Shown here piece by piece: positions 47,793-57,360 of a DNA stretch of 64,000 bases (the stretch's first letter is position 1; the number at the start of each line of letters is the position of its first letter). Made by a program: the position numbers and the translations under genes. Source of the DNA: Oxalobacter sp. (GTDB lineage Bacteria; Pseudomonadota; Gammaproteobacteria; Burkholderiales; Burkholderiaceae_D); assembly GCA_003605115.1 (NCBI GenBank), contig QZKY01000012.1, forward strand, positions 35,567 through 99,566, given 5' to 3'. The notes beneath the pieces are model-generated. The model did not search any database and had not been told where the DNA came from. It worked only from the letters and a program-made list of their open reading frames with translations.

Positions 47793-48140
47793 TTACAGTT
47801 CAGCAGCGCGCGAAGTGCGACTGCTTGAACGATCAGTTAAATTTCTCGCTGATCGCGTCTTTCTAACCAGCTTGATCTCCAATTTGCACCCCAATGCTTC
47901 CGCATATTTGGAAAGCGTTGCCAGCGACGGCGAGTGCTTTCCACTGCCGGATTCCATCCGTGCCACAGCAGATTGGGTGGTGCCGATTTTTTGTGCTACC
48001 TGCGCTTGTGTCAACCCTTTTGCTGTCCGTGCCTTCAGGAATTCATCCAGAAGCGCATATTCGTCGCTCAGTTTTTCGTATTCGGCTTTGACCTCGGCGT
48101 TGCCGAGTGCCTTGGCGCGCATTTGCTTATGTGTCAGCAT
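47793..48140 (-). CDS. XRE-family antitoxin (HigA-like)
   Basis: This 115-residue protein has a C-terminal-centred HTH_3/XRE domain (about 40-95: KGLTQAQVAQKIGTTQSAVARMESG, then PSLATLSKYAEALGCKLEI) preceded by a short helical stretch. It is immediately downstream of, and overlaps by 14 nt, a RelE/Gp49-type toxin gene. Toxin-first order is the HigBA arrangement. The tail is Arg/Ser-rich. Expected to bind its own promoter and neutralise the toxin. Confidence 0.88.
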   Translation of the reverse strand: MLTHKQMRAKALGNAEVKAEYEKLSDEYALLDEFLKARTAKGLTQAQVAQKIGTTQSAVARMESGSGKHSPSLATLSKYAEALGCKLEIKLVRKTRSARNLTDRSSSRTSRAAEL

Positions 48141-48474
48141 TTTTCCACTCCTTCATGCGCTGTCGCGCGAAGGTCAACTCTTTGGGCGGTGTCTTGTCTG
48201 TTTTTTTCACAAACTGATGGAGCATGACGATTTTTCGACCCACCAGCGTACAGCAAAACACCCTTCCAATACCTTCACGTGATTTCAAGCGCAACTCAAA
48301 CAGACCGCCGCTCATCGCCCTCGTGTGAGGCATTCCCAAATCAGGGCCAAACTTCAACATCCGATCCGTGCAATGGATGTACCTTGCAAGAATGCCGGGT
48401 GGTAAAGCAAGCACATCTCTCTGCAACTTTTCATCGTGATATTTGATTTCCCAGTCCGGGTTTGAATATAGCAT
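48127..48474 (-). CDS. RelE/Gp49-family toxin (HigB-like)
   Basis: This ~115-residue protein of the phage-derived Gp49/DUF891 toxin family is a RelE-fold mRNA interferase. LPPGILARYIHCTDRMLKFGPDLGMPHTRAM, GGLFELRLKSREGIGRVFCCTLVGRKIVMLHQFVKKTDKTPPKEL and the terminal AREREKEW-like ARQRMKEW are typical. The ATG at 48474 gives a family-like start (MLYSNPDWEIKYHD); the frame is open to 48549. It is first gene of the toxin-antitoxin pair. Confidence 0.88.
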   Translation of the reverse strand: MLYSNPDWEIKYHDEKLQRDVLALPPGILARYIHCTDRMLKFGPDLGMPHTRAMSGGLFELRLKSREGIGRVFCCTLVGRKIVMLHQFVKKTDKTPPKELTFARQRMKEWKNADT

Positions 48475-48650
48475 ATTTGCGATAAATAGAAGGGTTTGCG
48501 CTGGTAGCTTTGCGTGAAATTTAGCGTTGTAGATCGCAAAACTACGCAATTAACATGTCAATTTAGAAACGCTAAAACTCGCTTGGATATTGGGTTTCCG
48601 GCCATTATACTGTGCAAATATACAGCATTAACAAACCCCACAAACCACAC

Positions 48651-48673
48651 AACCACCCGCTTGACGGGTGGTT
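48651..48673. promoter_or_regulatory. Perfect 9-bp inverted repeat upstream of hicAB
   Basis: AACCACCCG / CGGGTGGTT (48651-48659 with 48665-48673) around CTTGA, 25 nt before the hicA start. It may be an operator for HicB or a terminator-like hairpin; there is no T-run on either strand. Confidence 0.4.
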
Positions 48674-48697
48674 CCACTATTGATACCATTTTTCCGC

Positions 48698-48854
48698 ATG
48701 GTCGCCCACCATAAACTTCTGGCTCAAATGCGGCGAGAGCCCTTGAATGTTCGCTTTGCCGACCTGGTGAAGTTGTGTGAGGCTTACTTCGGCGTCCCAC
48801 GACAAACGGGTAGCAGCCATAGAAAAGCTGGAAAGGATGCGCAATGAAAAATGA
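48698..48854 (+). pseudogene. hicA: hicA toxin pseudogene with internal deletion and frameshift
   Basis: The first 41 codons from 48698 read as a normal HicA N-terminus: KLLAQMRREPLNVRFADL, then LCEAYFGVPRQTGSSH, where the last His is the usual catalytic residue. After GSSH the frame runs into RKAGKDAQ and a stop at 48845. In the +1 frame from 48813 the familiar C-terminus AAIEKLERMRNEK and stop (48852) appear. So the middle beta-strands are missing, with a frame change at the AGCAGCCAT junction. Only 49 residues can be made and the dsRBD-like fold is lost. The antitoxin gene downstream is intact and starts within the old hicA 3' end. Confidence 0.85.
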
Positions 48855-49167
48855 TCATTACACTTACCGCGTGACATGGTCCTCGGAAGATGGCGAGCAT
48901 GTCGGCTTGTGCGCTGAATTCCCCTCCCTCTCCTGGCTTGCGAAAACGCCTGAAGCAGCACTCTCCGGCATTCGTGAAACCGTTGCCGAAGCTGTGGCTG
49001 ACATGCTGGCCAACGGAGAAACCCCACCGGAAGCACTGGCGGAGAAACATTACAGCGGCGAATTCCGGGTGAGAATACCGCCTGAAATACATCGCGCGCT
49101 AGCCTTGCAAGCCGCCGAGCAAGGCGTCAGTTTGAACAGACTGGCCAGCGCAAAACTGGCGCGGTGA
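48844..49167 (+). CDS. hicB: HicB-family antitoxin
   Basis: This 107-residue protein has the partial RNase-H-like HicB fold (YTYRVTWSSEDGEHVGLCAEFPSLSWLAKTPEAALSGIRETV) followed by a C-terminal ribbon-helix-helix (FRVRIPPEIHRALALQAAEQGVSLNRLASAKLA). It would neutralise HicA and repress the operon. The toxin gene upstream is broken, so this is an orphan antitoxin. The ATG overlaps the ancestral hicA stop by 11 nt, and AAAGGA lies upstream. Confidence 0.9.
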   Translation: MKNDHYTYRVTWSSEDGEHVGLCAEFPSLSWLAKTPEAALSGIRETVAEAVADMLANGETPPEALAEKHYSGEFRVRIPPEIHRALALQAAEQGVSLNRLASAKLAR

Positions 49168-49224
49168 TGCCGTGTTCGGAAAAATTTAGAGGCAGAACAA
49201 TTTACGCAAAACACCCATGCACAC

Positions 49225-49291
49225 CGGAAAAATTCGGGGTCAGCGTAATTTACGCTACGCGTAAAAAAACTCTGACCCCGGTTTTTCCTTC
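49225..49291. repeat. REP-like 67-bp element, copy B
   Basis: Inverted partner of 47689-47755, differing at three positions (two in the central loop, one in the CTCTGACCCC arm, which here reads CGCTGACCCC when inverted). GGGGTCAGCG is at 49236 and CTCTGACCCC at 49270-49279. It lies 58 nt beyond hicB and closes the toxin-antitoxin island. Confidence 0.85.
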
Positions 49292-49335
49292 TCCACATTT
49301 TTCGCGACCCGGGTTTTCCTGCTTTTCAGAAAGTT

Positions 49336-49587
49336 TTATTGGAGTTTCCTGCTCAAATAATCCAGCACATTATCCAGCGTCACCAGGCGCTGATAGTCCG
49401 CTTCCGGAATTTCCACCTTGAGCTTTTGATTCAAGCCGATCAAAAAATTCAACCAGTCCATCGAATCCAGATCGACCTGCTGGCGCAGTGGTTCGGCATC
49501 CACCAGTTCGCTCTCTTCCACTTCCGGCGCGATGGTGCGTAGCGTGCCAATTACTACTTTGCGTAATCCTTGCCGATCCATAGTCAC
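49336..49587 (-). CDS. Acyl carrier protein
   Basis: This 83-residue ACP has the phosphopantetheine attachment serine in VDLDSMDWLNFL (about residue 42) and the acidic helix II typical of carrier proteins. It is not the fatty-acid AcpP by context: it is the last gene of an operon with acyl-CoA ligase and 2-oxoacid dehydrogenase genes. It may carry an acyl group delivered by that complex. Confidence 0.88.
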   Translation of the reverse strand: MTMDRQGLRKVVIGTLRTIAPEVEESELVDAEPLRQQVDLDSMDWLNFLIGLNQKLKVEIPEADYQRLVTLDNVLDYLSRKLQ

Positions 49588-49599
49588 CTCACATCTCTT

Positions 49600-50856
49600 T
49601 CACAATTCTTCCGGTCGCTGCAACCAATCGCGAATCGCTGCGAGGAACAATCCGCCGCGATGTCCATCCGAAACACGATGATCTGCCGCGAGTGTGGCCG
49701 TCATCACCGGCATGGCAAACAATCCGCCATTTTCCACCCAGGGTCGCTCGCTCACACGCCCAAATCCGACCAGCGCCACTTGCGGCGGATAAATCACACC
49801 GTGTACCGTTTCCACGCCTTGCTCGCCCAGATTGGTCACGGTGATCGTCGGATTCATCAACTCTGAACTCCGCAACATTCCCGCGCGCGTGCGCTTCACC
49901 AGATCCATCAAGTCGCGCATGATCTGATCCAGCGTCTTGTCTGCAACGTCATGAATGGCGGGGGCAATCAACCCGCCTTGTCGCAGGGAAATCGCGACGC
50001 CAAGATGAATGCCTTCACCTGCCTTGAAAGCGCCATCCACATAAAACCCGTTCATGTCTGGAAATTGCTTCACGGCCAGCGCCACCGCCTTCAGTTGCAG
50101 CGTCGCCATCAAGATGCGATCCGTGATCGTGCGCCTTTCGTTGGTGATAGCAAGCCAACGCTGTGCTTTTTTCATCGTCACGGTTTCACTCAAGTAGTAG
50201 TGCGGTATTTCACGCTTGGAGCGGCTCATGGCAGCGGCAATCGCTTTGCGCATTTCGCTGGACGGTTCGGTGGGCGTGGCAAGCCTTGTGACAATTTCAT
50301 CTGCCGTCACATTGGTCTTCGATTGTCCCTGCGCCTTTTGATTTGCAATCGCCCGTTCCACATCTTCCAGTGTGACTGCGTCGTCAGGTCCAGTGCCGGT
50401 CAGCGACGCAATGGCGATGCCTGCATCTTCTGCGTGTTTTCGCGCTGCCGGCGACACGCGACGACGAGCGCTCGGCGGTGCAGCAGAACCGTCGGGCGCT
50501 AACACCGCCGGAGAAGGTTTCGCTTCACCTTTCACTTCGTCTTTTGATGTAACAGGCGCAGTCTGAGACACTGGCGCTGTGCGTCGCGAGACGTCGCCTG
50601 TTTTTTCGCCCGGCGCCTCCCCTGGCGCAAGTAATGTCGCCAGGGTGGTTCCTACCGGCACGGTTTCGCCGGGCTCCACCAGCAAAGCATTCACGATGCC
50701 ATCGTTCCAGATTTCCACTTCCACCGCCGCTTTGGAAGTCTCGATCACTGCCACGATCTGCCCGCGCTTGACCACATCGCCAGGCGCCACTTTCCACTGG
50801 ACGAGTTTGCCTTTGTCCATATCGGCACCAAGCGAAGGTAGCGTGAAGTTGATCAT
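49600..50856 (-). CDS. Dihydrolipoyl acyltransferase (E2) of a 2-oxoacid dehydrogenase complex
   Basis: This 418-residue E2 has an N-terminal lipoyl domain (about 1-80; lipoyl Lys in IETSKAAVEVE at about 43) and a Pro/Ala-rich linker. A peripheral subunit-binding domain follows (about 132-168: RRVSPAARKHAEDAGIAI, TGTGPDDAVTLEDVERAI). The C-terminal catalytic domain has DHRVSDGHRGGLFL (about 393), where His and Asp are catalytic. The single lipoyl domain and short linker resemble acetoin or branched-chain type E2 enzymes. Just 10 nt downstream of the E1 beta gene. Confidence 0.92.
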   Translation of the reverse strand: MINFTLPSLGADMDKGKLVQWKVAPGDVVKRGQIVAVIETSKAAVEVEIWNDGIVNALLVEPGETVPVGTTLATLLAPGEAPGEKTGDVSRRTAPVSQTAPVTSKDEVKGEAKPSPAVLAPDGSAAPPSARRRVSPAARKHAEDAGIAIASLTGTGPDDAVTLEDVERAIANQKAQGQSKTNVTADEIVTRLATPTEPSSEMRKAIAAAMSRSKREIPHYYLSETVTMKKAQRWLAITNERRTITDRILMATLQLKAVALAVKQFPDMNGFYVDGAFKAGEGIHLGVAISLRQGGLIAPAIHDVADKTLDQIMRDLMDLVKRTRAGMLRSSELMNPTITVTNLGEQGVETVHGVIYPPQVALVGFGRVSERPWVENGGLFAMPVMTATLAADHRVSDGHRGGLFLAAIRDWLQRPEEL

Positions 50857-50866
50857 GGTTTGTCCG

Positions 50867-51862
50867 CTAATTTTTGCGCATCATTTGCTTCGCCGCCTGC
50901 ACGATGTCTTCTATCTGCGGCAGCGCAGCGTCTTCCAGATGCTTCGCGTACGGGATAGGCACTTCCTTGGTACACACGCGCACAATGGGCGCATCCAGTT
51001 CATAAAACGCGTTTTCCATGATGATCGCCATCAGTTCGGCCGACAAGCTGCATGTCTTCCAGCCTTCATCAACGATAATGGCGCGATGCGTCTTTTGCAC
51101 GGAAGCGATAAGCGTGTTTTTATCCAGCGGCCGCAAAACGCGCAAATCGATCACTTCCGCTTGTATGCCATCTTGCGCCAGCAAGGCTGCTGCGCTCAAC
51201 GCCTTGGGCAGACTGCCGCCATACGTAATGAGACTGAGATCGCTACCTGTCCTGCGCACGGCGGCCGTTTGGATATCACACTGCCACGCTGTTGAATCGT
51301 CGCCCAGTTCATCTTCCAGATTGTAAAGTTGGGCATGCTCGAAAATAATGACGGGATCCGGATCGCGCAAGGCGGGCGCGAGCATGCCACGCGCATCGGC
51401 AACTGTCGCCGGAGCCAGCACCTTGATCCCGGGAATGTGCGCGTACCACACTTCGAGACTGTGCGAATGTTGCGCTCCCAGTTGACGCCCTGCGCCAGTA
51501 GCCATGCGAATGACGAGCGGCACACTGCATTGTCCGCCCGTCATGTGCCGCAAGGTTGCGGCCGTGTTCACGATTTGATCCATCGCGAGCAGGCTGAAAT
51601 TAACGGTCATGATTTCAACAATGGGGCGCATGCCGTTTACCGCTGCACCAATGCCCGCGCCGACAAAAGCCAGCTCTGACAAGGGTGCATCGCGGACGCG
51701 ATCCGCGCCGAACTCTGCCAAAAACCCTTTTGAAACAGCGTACGAACCGCCATATCGCCCCACATCTTCGCCCATCAGGAAGACGCGTTTGTCGGCTTTC
51801 AGGGCTTCATGCATGGCCATGCGCATCGCATCTCGGTAAGTCATCTTCGTGGCCGCCTTCAT
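50867..51862 (-). CDS. 2-oxoacid dehydrogenase E1 beta subunit
   Basis: This 331-residue transketolase-like subunit has [32 protein letters not shown] at the N-terminus, [25 protein letters not shown] (about 68) and the C-terminal transketolase domain [35 protein letters not shown]. It pairs with E1 alpha to decarboxylate a 2-oxoacid (pyruvate, acetoin-derived or branched) using ThDP. It shares one base with the E1 alpha stop. Confidence 0.93.
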   Translation of the reverse strand: MKAATKMTYRDAMRMAMHEALKADKRVFLMGEDVGRYGGSYAVSKGFLAEFGADRVRDAPLSELAFVGAGIGAAVNGMRPIVEIMTVNFSLLAMDQIVNTAATLRHMTGGQCSVPLVIRMATGAGRQLGAQHSHSLEVWYAHIPGIKVLAPATVADARGMLAPALRDPDPVIIFEHAQLYNLEDELGDDSTAWQCDIQTAAVRRTGSDLSLITYGGSLPKALSAAALLAQDGIQAEVIDLRVLRPLDKNTLIASVQKTHRAIIVDEGWKTCSLSAELMAIIMENAFYELDAPIVRVCTKEVPIPYAKHLEDAALPQIEDIVQAAKQMMRKN

Positions 51863-52842
51863 TACGGTGCCTCCGGCGTAGTCACATTCTTGAATAAATC
51901 TTCAACCGGCTCAAGCGTTCCGGCTTCTGCAAACGCAACCGCCTTTTGAACTTCCAGCTTCGCTTGCGCTGCAAGCGCTTCATATTCCGTACCTGTCAGT
52001 TTGCCTTCCTTTTTCAATCGCGCTGCAAACGCCTGTATCGGATCGCGTTTCTTCCACTCTTCAATCTCACTGCGCTCGCGATACAAGTCAGGGTCGTACA
52101 TGGAATGCGGGCGAAAACGATAGGTCTGCAATTCCAGAAAATAAGGCCCTGCGCCTGCCCGCACATGTGCCGCGGCCAACTTGGCCGCTTCATGTACCGC
52201 CACAACGTCCATGCCATCCACCTTCATCGCAGGCATACGATAACTGGCGGCCTTCACGCATAAATCGGTTTGCGATTGCGCTCGATCAAGTGCGGTGCCC
52301 ATTGCATAGAAATTATTTTCGCAAAGGAACAGCACCGGCAATTGCCACAACACGGCGAGATTCATCGTTTCGTGAAATGCCCCCTCTGACACCGCACCAT
52401 CACCAAAAATGCTGGCCGTGACGCGCGGCAGTGCATTCATTTTGTCCGCCAAGGCCATGCCGATCGCCATCGGCATGCCGGCTGCAACGATTGCATTCCC
52501 GCCAAAAAACCGCGCACTCCGGCTAAACAGATGCATCGATCCGCCACGCCCGCGCGAACACCCTTCCTGCTTGCCGAACATTTCTGCCATGATCTCCTTC
52601 ATGGGGATGCCGCGAATCAGCGCGTGTCCATGATCGCGGTAGGTTCCCACCACATTGTCTTCCGATGACAGCGCACGCAAAGCGCCCACAGCCACCGCTT
52701 CTTCTCCGATGTACAAATGCAGAAACCCGCGTATCTTGCCCTCACCATACAAATGCGCTGATTGTTCTTCCATCATGCGAATGCGCATCATGTCGCCCAG
52801 CAGCGACATGGCAAATGCTTTTTCGACAGTTCCCGCGCTCAC
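51862..52842 (-). CDS. 2-oxoacid dehydrogenase E1 alpha subunit
   Basis: This 326-residue ThDP-binding subunit contains [31 protein letters not shown] (about 148-178), the GDG...NN ThDP motif. It also contains the phosphorylation-loop-like [13 protein letters not shown] and [12 protein letters not shown] segments. The [14 protein letters not shown] motif near 250 matches acetoin/pyruvate dehydrogenase alpha chains. Substrate class cannot be settled. Starts in a 4-nt overlap with the CoA ligase. Confidence 0.93.
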   Translation of the reverse strand: MSAGTVEKAFAMSLLGDMMRIRMMEEQSAHLYGEGKIRGFLHLYIGEEAVAVGALRALSSEDNVVGTYRDHGHALIRGIPMKEIMAEMFGKQEGCSRGRGGSMHLFSRSARFFGGNAIVAAGMPMAIGMALADKMNALPRVTASIFGDGAVSEGAFHETMNLAVLWQLPVLFLCENNFYAMGTALDRAQSQTDLCVKAASYRMPAMKVDGMDVVAVHEAAKLAAAHVRAGAGPYFLELQTYRFRPHSMYDPDLYRERSEIEEWKKRDPIQAFAARLKKEGKLTGTEYEALAAQAKLEVQKAVAFAEAGTLEPVEDLFKNVTTPEAP

Positions 52843-54605
52843 GCACTATTCTCCAGCATGGAAAGATCGCCTTCCGGCAACCCGAGTTCACGCGCCTTGA
52901 GCAAACGCCGCATGATCTTGCCGCTGCGCGTGCGCGGAAGCGACGGCACGATTTCCAGTTCTTTCGGAGCGATTGCTGCGCCCATCTTTTTACGAACATG
53001 ACCAAGCAATTCCAAACGAAGTTCCTCGGAAGGTTTGTAATCGGATTTCAACGAGACAAATGCCTTCACGATTTCACCAACTGTCGAATCGGGCTTGCCG
53101 ATCACCCCTGCCTCCGCCACAGCTGGATGTTCCATCAACGCACTTTCGACTTCAAAGGGTCCTATCAAGTGGCCTGCCGATTTGATCACATCATCGCTAC
53201 GCCCAACGAACCAGAAATAGCCATCTTTGTCACGTTTGGCCAGATCCCCAGTCAGATAGAGATCGCCAACAAAACAGCGTTTGTATTTTTCCTCATTGTT
53301 CAGATACGCACGCATCATCGACGGCCATCCGGCTTTGAGCGCCAGTTCGCCTTCCTTGTCTACCTCGTCAATAATTTTCACGCGGCCCCTCCCATCGTTT
53401 TCGACAATGCAGGCCTCTATGCCGGGCAAGGGGCGCCCCATTGAACCGGGCTTGATATCAAAAGCGGGGGTGTTGGCAATCATGATCCCGCCTGTTTCCG
53501 TTTGCCACCAGTTGTCGTGAATCGGCAAGCCAAGCACTTCTTTCCCCCACCACACGGCTTCCGGGTTGAGTGGCTCACCGACGCTGGCGATGAAGCGCAA
53601 TTTTGGAAAGGTGTATTTTTTTGCGATAGCTGCGCCCGCCTTCATCAGCATGCGAATCGCCGTGGGCGCGGTGTACCACACCGTGACTTGCTGATCTTGC
53701 AAAATCCGATACCAGCGTTCCGCATCAAAGTCAGCTTCATCGATAATGGAAGTGACGCCATGCAGCAAAGGTGAAAGGATGCCGTAGGATGTGCCCGTCA
53801 CCCACCCGGGATCGGCGGTACACCAGAAAATATCGTTGGGATGCAAATCCAGTGCGTATTTTCCTGTGACCCAATGCGTCACCACTGCGCCATGCACGTG
53901 CACCGCACCTTTGGGTGTGCCGGTCGTACCGCTGGTGAAATGCAGCAAAGCCATGTCTTCGGGCTGCGTGGGCACAATCTCGAATGCTTCGGAAGCTTCC
54001 GCCATCAATGCATCATAGCTTTTTGTGCCGGGCACCTCCGGCGCAGGTTTATCTGCTTCTCCTACCAAGAGCACGTGCTCCAGATGCGGCAACTGCGCCC
54101 GTATTTTTTCCAGCTTCCGTCGGTACTGCTGCTCCGTCGTCACCAGCACTTTGGCTTCGCCCAAATTCAAACGGGTCATCAAGGGCTCGGGGCCAAAGGC
54201 GGAAAACAGCGGGCTCACCACCGTGCCGTTTTTAAATGCCCCCAGGACGGAAATGTAGAGTGCCGGGATGCGCCCGGTGAGAACGAACAATTTGTCCCCT
54301 TTGCCCACGCCAAGCTTTTTGAGCACATTGGCGAAGCGATTCGTCTGTTTCGACAATTCAAGGTAAGTGAACTCGCGCGCACGCTCTGTTCCCAGAAAGC
54401 GAAAAGCGACTCGATCACGAAAGCCGTTCTTGGCGTGCCGCTCAACGGCTTCATAAGCCATATTCAACCCACCACCGGGCAAGCCGGCGAGTTCAGCTTG
54501 CGCCGCTTTCCATGAGAAGGCAAAGCGCTGCTCCGCGTAATCAGCAAGATTCGGCGTTACTCGCAAATCCTCGGGTAATTTTGAGATAAGGTTTGGACGC
54601 GACAC
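52839..54605 (-). CDS. AMP-forming acetate/acyl-CoA ligase
   Basis: This 588-residue ANL-superfamily ligase has A3 motif [20 protein letters not shown] (about 205), A5 [10 protein letters not shown] (about 350), A7 [29 protein letters not shown] and A10 [20 protein letters not shown] with the acetylation-regulated Lys (about 570). WWQTETG is the acetyl-CoA synthetase signature. It is shorter than E. coli Acs (~652) and similar to short AcsA proteins. First gene of a five-gene operon with E1 alpha, E1 beta, E2 and ACP. Confidence 0.92.
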   Translation of the reverse strand: MSRPNLISKLPEDLRVTPNLADYAEQRFAFSWKAAQAELAGLPGGGLNMAYEAVERHAKNGFRDRVAFRFLGTERAREFTYLELSKQTNRFANVLKKLGVGKGDKLFVLTGRIPALYISVLGAFKNGTVVSPLFSAFGPEPLMTRLNLGEAKVLVTTEQQYRRKLEKIRAQLPHLEHVLLVGEADKPAPEVPGTKSYDALMAEASEAFEIVPTQPEDMALLHFTSGTTGTPKGAVHVHGAVVTHWVTGKYALDLHPNDIFWCTADPGWVTGTSYGILSPLLHGVTSIIDEADFDAERWYRILQDQQVTVWYTAPTAIRMLMKAGAAIAKKYTFPKLRFIASVGEPLNPEAVWWGKEVLGLPIHDNWWQTETGGIMIANTPAFDIKPGSMGRPLPGIEACIVENDGRGRVKIIDEVDKEGELALKAGWPSMMRAYLNNEEKYKRCFVGDLYLTGDLAKRDKDGYFWFVGRSDDVIKSAGHLIGPFEVESALMEHPAVAEAGVIGKPDSTVGEIVKAFVSLKSDYKPSEELRLELLGHVRKKMGAAIAPKELEIVPSLPRTRSGKIMRRLLKARELGLPEGDLSMLENSA

Positions 54606-54819
54606 GACGGCTCCTCCCGAAAAAGGGCTTTTGAAATGTCATCTGGAATCGTCTTCATGGTGCGCTGTGACGCATTTGATTTCATTGCGCTAGCACAAAC
54701 ATGCTGCATTCATGAGAAAGCCACATCACACAGGCTTGAACTGGGGCAAGATTGACACCCCTCAACGACTGAACCCGCATCCCCCATTATGGTTAAGGCA
54801 TCAGAAAAGAGGCGGCATC

Positions 54820-57255
54820 ATGAAAACATCTCCCCCCATCACGCCATTAACCCCTGAACAACTCTATCGTCGCTGCGAGGAAGCCTCGCTTTCCTTCCTC
54901 ACGACGGCCGATCTGGACGGACAGCACGAAGCTGCGCTGCACGCAGGCGTTCTGGAAGCGGTCAAATTCGGCGTTGAAATGCGACACACCGGATTCAATC
55001 TCTTCGTGCTGGGTGCCCCCGGTGCGGGCAGGCACGGCATGATCACCCGTTTTCTGACAGAACGCGCGCACAAGGAGCCTGCACCAGAGAGCTGGTGCTA
55101 TGCCAACAATTTCGTTGACCCGGCCAAGCCCATCGCTTTGCGTCTGCCACATGGCAAAGGGGAGCAATTGCGCGAAGACATGCAGCAACTCGTCAAAGAA
55201 TTGCAAGTCACCATTCCCGCCATGTTCGAAGGTGAAGACTATCGTTCGCGCGTCGATAAAATCGATGCGGAATTCAACGAATTGCAAAAGAAGGGATTTA
55301 TCGATCTGGCCAAGGAAGCTGAAGCGCAAAGCATTGCCTTGATGCGCACGCCGGAGGGCTTTTCATTTGCCGCTGAAAGAAATGGCGAAGTGCTTACGGA
55401 AGAAGAATTTGAAAACCTCACGCCGGAAGAAAAAGAAGCTTTTGCGCAAAAAATCCTGCTGTTGCAAAAACAGTTGGAAAAACTCTTGCTGCAAGTCCTC
55501 AATTGGCGCAAGGCACATCGCGACCGACTCCTCCAGTTGAACCGCGAAGTCACCATTTTTGCGGTTGGCAATTTGGCAGATGACATCATCGCGCGTTATG
55601 CAGAATTTTCGGAAGTCGTTGCTTATCTTGAAGCGGTGAAACAGGACGTGATTGAAAATGCACAAATTTTCCGAAAGGCTGAAGCCTCGCAAGCGCAAAA
55701 TGAAGAGATGCCGCCGCTTCGACGATATCAAATCAACGTGCTGGTGGATGGTGCCTCACGCGATGGCGCGCCCATCATTTTCGAAGACAATCCGACGTTC
55801 CAGAATCTGTTTGGTCGCGTCGAACACATTGCCCGATTTGGTAACCTGATCACCGACTTCCTGCTTATCCGTCAAGGCGCGCTGCACCGTGCCAATGGCG
55901 GCTATCTGGTGCTGGACATCCACAAGCTGCTTTCCCTGCCATTTGCCTGGGAAGGACTGAAACGTGCGCTGACGACAAACGAAATCCGCATTGAATCCGT
56001 CATGCAAATGGTGGGCATGGTCAGCGCCGTTTCGCTGGAGCCGCAGCCCATCCCTTTGAATGTCAAAGTCATCCTGTTCGGCGAACGGATGTACTACTAC
56101 CTTTTGCAAATGTATGACCCGGATTTTGCCAAGCTCTTCAAGGTTGCGGCTGATTTTGAAGATGATGTAACCCGCAACAACAACACACAACTGGAATACG
56201 CGAAGCTGGTGGCTGAACTGGCGAACGAACATAAACTGCTGCCGTTTGATCGCGGTGCTGTCGCCCGAATCATTGAACACAGCGCACGCGATGTGGGCGA
56301 TGCAGAACGCCTCTCGCTGCACATGCAAGGTTTGAGCAACCTGATGCACGAAGCAGAATACTGGGCGAACGCTGAAAATGCCCAAGTCGTCACCGCCAAT
56401 AACGTGCAGCAAGCCATCGACGCCTGGGTCAAACGTTCGGATCGCATCAAGCGTCGCCTGTTCGATGAAATTCTACGCGGCACAATCATGATTGACAGCA
56501 GCGGTTCGCGCGTCGGTCAGGTGAACGGCTTGTCCGTTTTGCAGGTGGGCGATTACGCTTTCGGCCAACCGACACGCATTACCGCAACGACACGTCTTGG
56601 CGATGGCGAAGTGATCGATATTCAGCGCGAAGTCTCGCTTGGCGGGGCATTGCATTCCAAGGGCGTGATGATTCTGTCTTCCTTCCTCGCCACGCGCTAT
56701 AGCGCGCGCCAGCCACTATCACTCAACGCCAGCCTCGTCTTTGAACAGACTTACGGACACATTGAAGGCGACAGCGCTTCGATGGCAGAACTCTGCGCCT
56801 TGCTTTCTTCACTCGCGGAAGTGCCTGTGAAACAATCCCTGGCCATTACGGGTTCGGTCAATCAGCACGGTCAGGCGCAAGCCATCGGCGGGGTGAATGA
56901 AAAAATTGAAGGCTTTTTTGACTTGTGCCATGCACGCGGCTTAACCGGCGATCAAGGCGTGTTGATTCCGGCAACCAATGCAAAGCAGTTGATGTTGCGT
57001 GCAGATGTCGTGACCGCTGCGAAAGAAGGAAAATTCCACATTTATGCCATCGACAATATCGATCAAGCGATTGAGATTTTGACCGGCATCCCGGCCGGAC
57101 AAGCTGATGCAGTGGGTGACTTCTCCCCCGATTCCATCAACCATCTGGTGCGTGCAAGGTTGGCGGAATTGCTGCAAATCAGAATCTCTGTATCCGCAAC
57201 TGCCGCCAAGAAAAGGCGGCGGTCACATGGGCGCACGGTGCCTGAACAGCATTAA
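54820..57255 (+). CDS. Lon-family ATP-dependent protease, AAA_32 type
   Basis: This 811-residue protein is a Lon-like protease with an N-terminal helical domain, a divergent ATPase core and a C-terminal Lon serine protease domain. The ATP loop is NLFVLGAPGAGRHG (about residue 56), where Walker A lacks the usual Lys-Thr/Ser, a trait of this subfamily. The protease has Ser in EGDSASMAELCALL (about 647) and Lys in GGVNEKIEGFFDL (about 690), an intact Ser-Lys dyad. A charged coiled-coil insertion spans about 125-290. The start at 54820 follows AAAGAGG. Role in quality control is inferred from the family. Confidence 0.88.
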   Translation: MKTSPPITPLTPEQLYRRCEEASLSFLTTADLDGQHEAALHAGVLEAVKFGVEMRHTGFNLFVLGAPGAGRHGMITRFLTERAHKEPAPESWCYANNFVDPAKPIALRLPHGKGEQLREDMQQLVKELQVTIPAMFEGEDYRSRVDKIDAEFNELQKKGFIDLAKEAEAQSIALMRTPEGFSFAAERNGEVLTEEEFENLTPEEKEAFAQKILLLQKQLEKLLLQVLNWRKAHRDRLLQLNREVTIFAVGNLADDIIARYAEFSEVVAYLEAVKQDVIENAQIFRKAEASQAQNEEMPPLRRYQINVLVDGASRDGAPIIFEDNPTFQNLFGRVEHIARFGNLITDFLLIRQGALHRANGGYLVLDIHKLLSLPFAWEGLKRALTTNEIRIESVMQMVGMVSAVSLEPQPIPLNVKVILFGERMYYYLLQMYDPDFAKLFKVAADFEDDVTRNNNTQLEYAKLVAELANEHKLLPFDRGAVARIIEHSARDVGDAERLSLHMQGLSNLMHEAEYWANAENAQVVTANNVQQAIDAWVKRSDRIKRRLFDEILRGTIMIDSSGSRVGQVNGLSVLQVGDYAFGQPTRITATTRLGDGEVIDIQREVSLGGALHSKGVMILSSFLATRYSARQPLSLNASLVFEQTYGHIEGDSASMAELCALLSSLAEVPVKQSLAITGSVNQHGQAQAIGGVNEKIEGFFDLCHARGLTGDQGVLIPATNAKQLMLRADVVTAAKEGKFHIYAIDNIDQAIEILTGIPAGQADAVGDFSPDSINHLVRARLAELLQIRISVSATAAKKRRRSHGRTVPEQH

Positions 57256-57360
57256 GATTCGCGCCCCCGCCTCGTTTATCTTGCCCTGTGGCAAGATCAT
57301 TTGCTAAGATACTGATGGGTTAATGTGACTGCGATACCTGTCAAACACACAAGGGAAACA

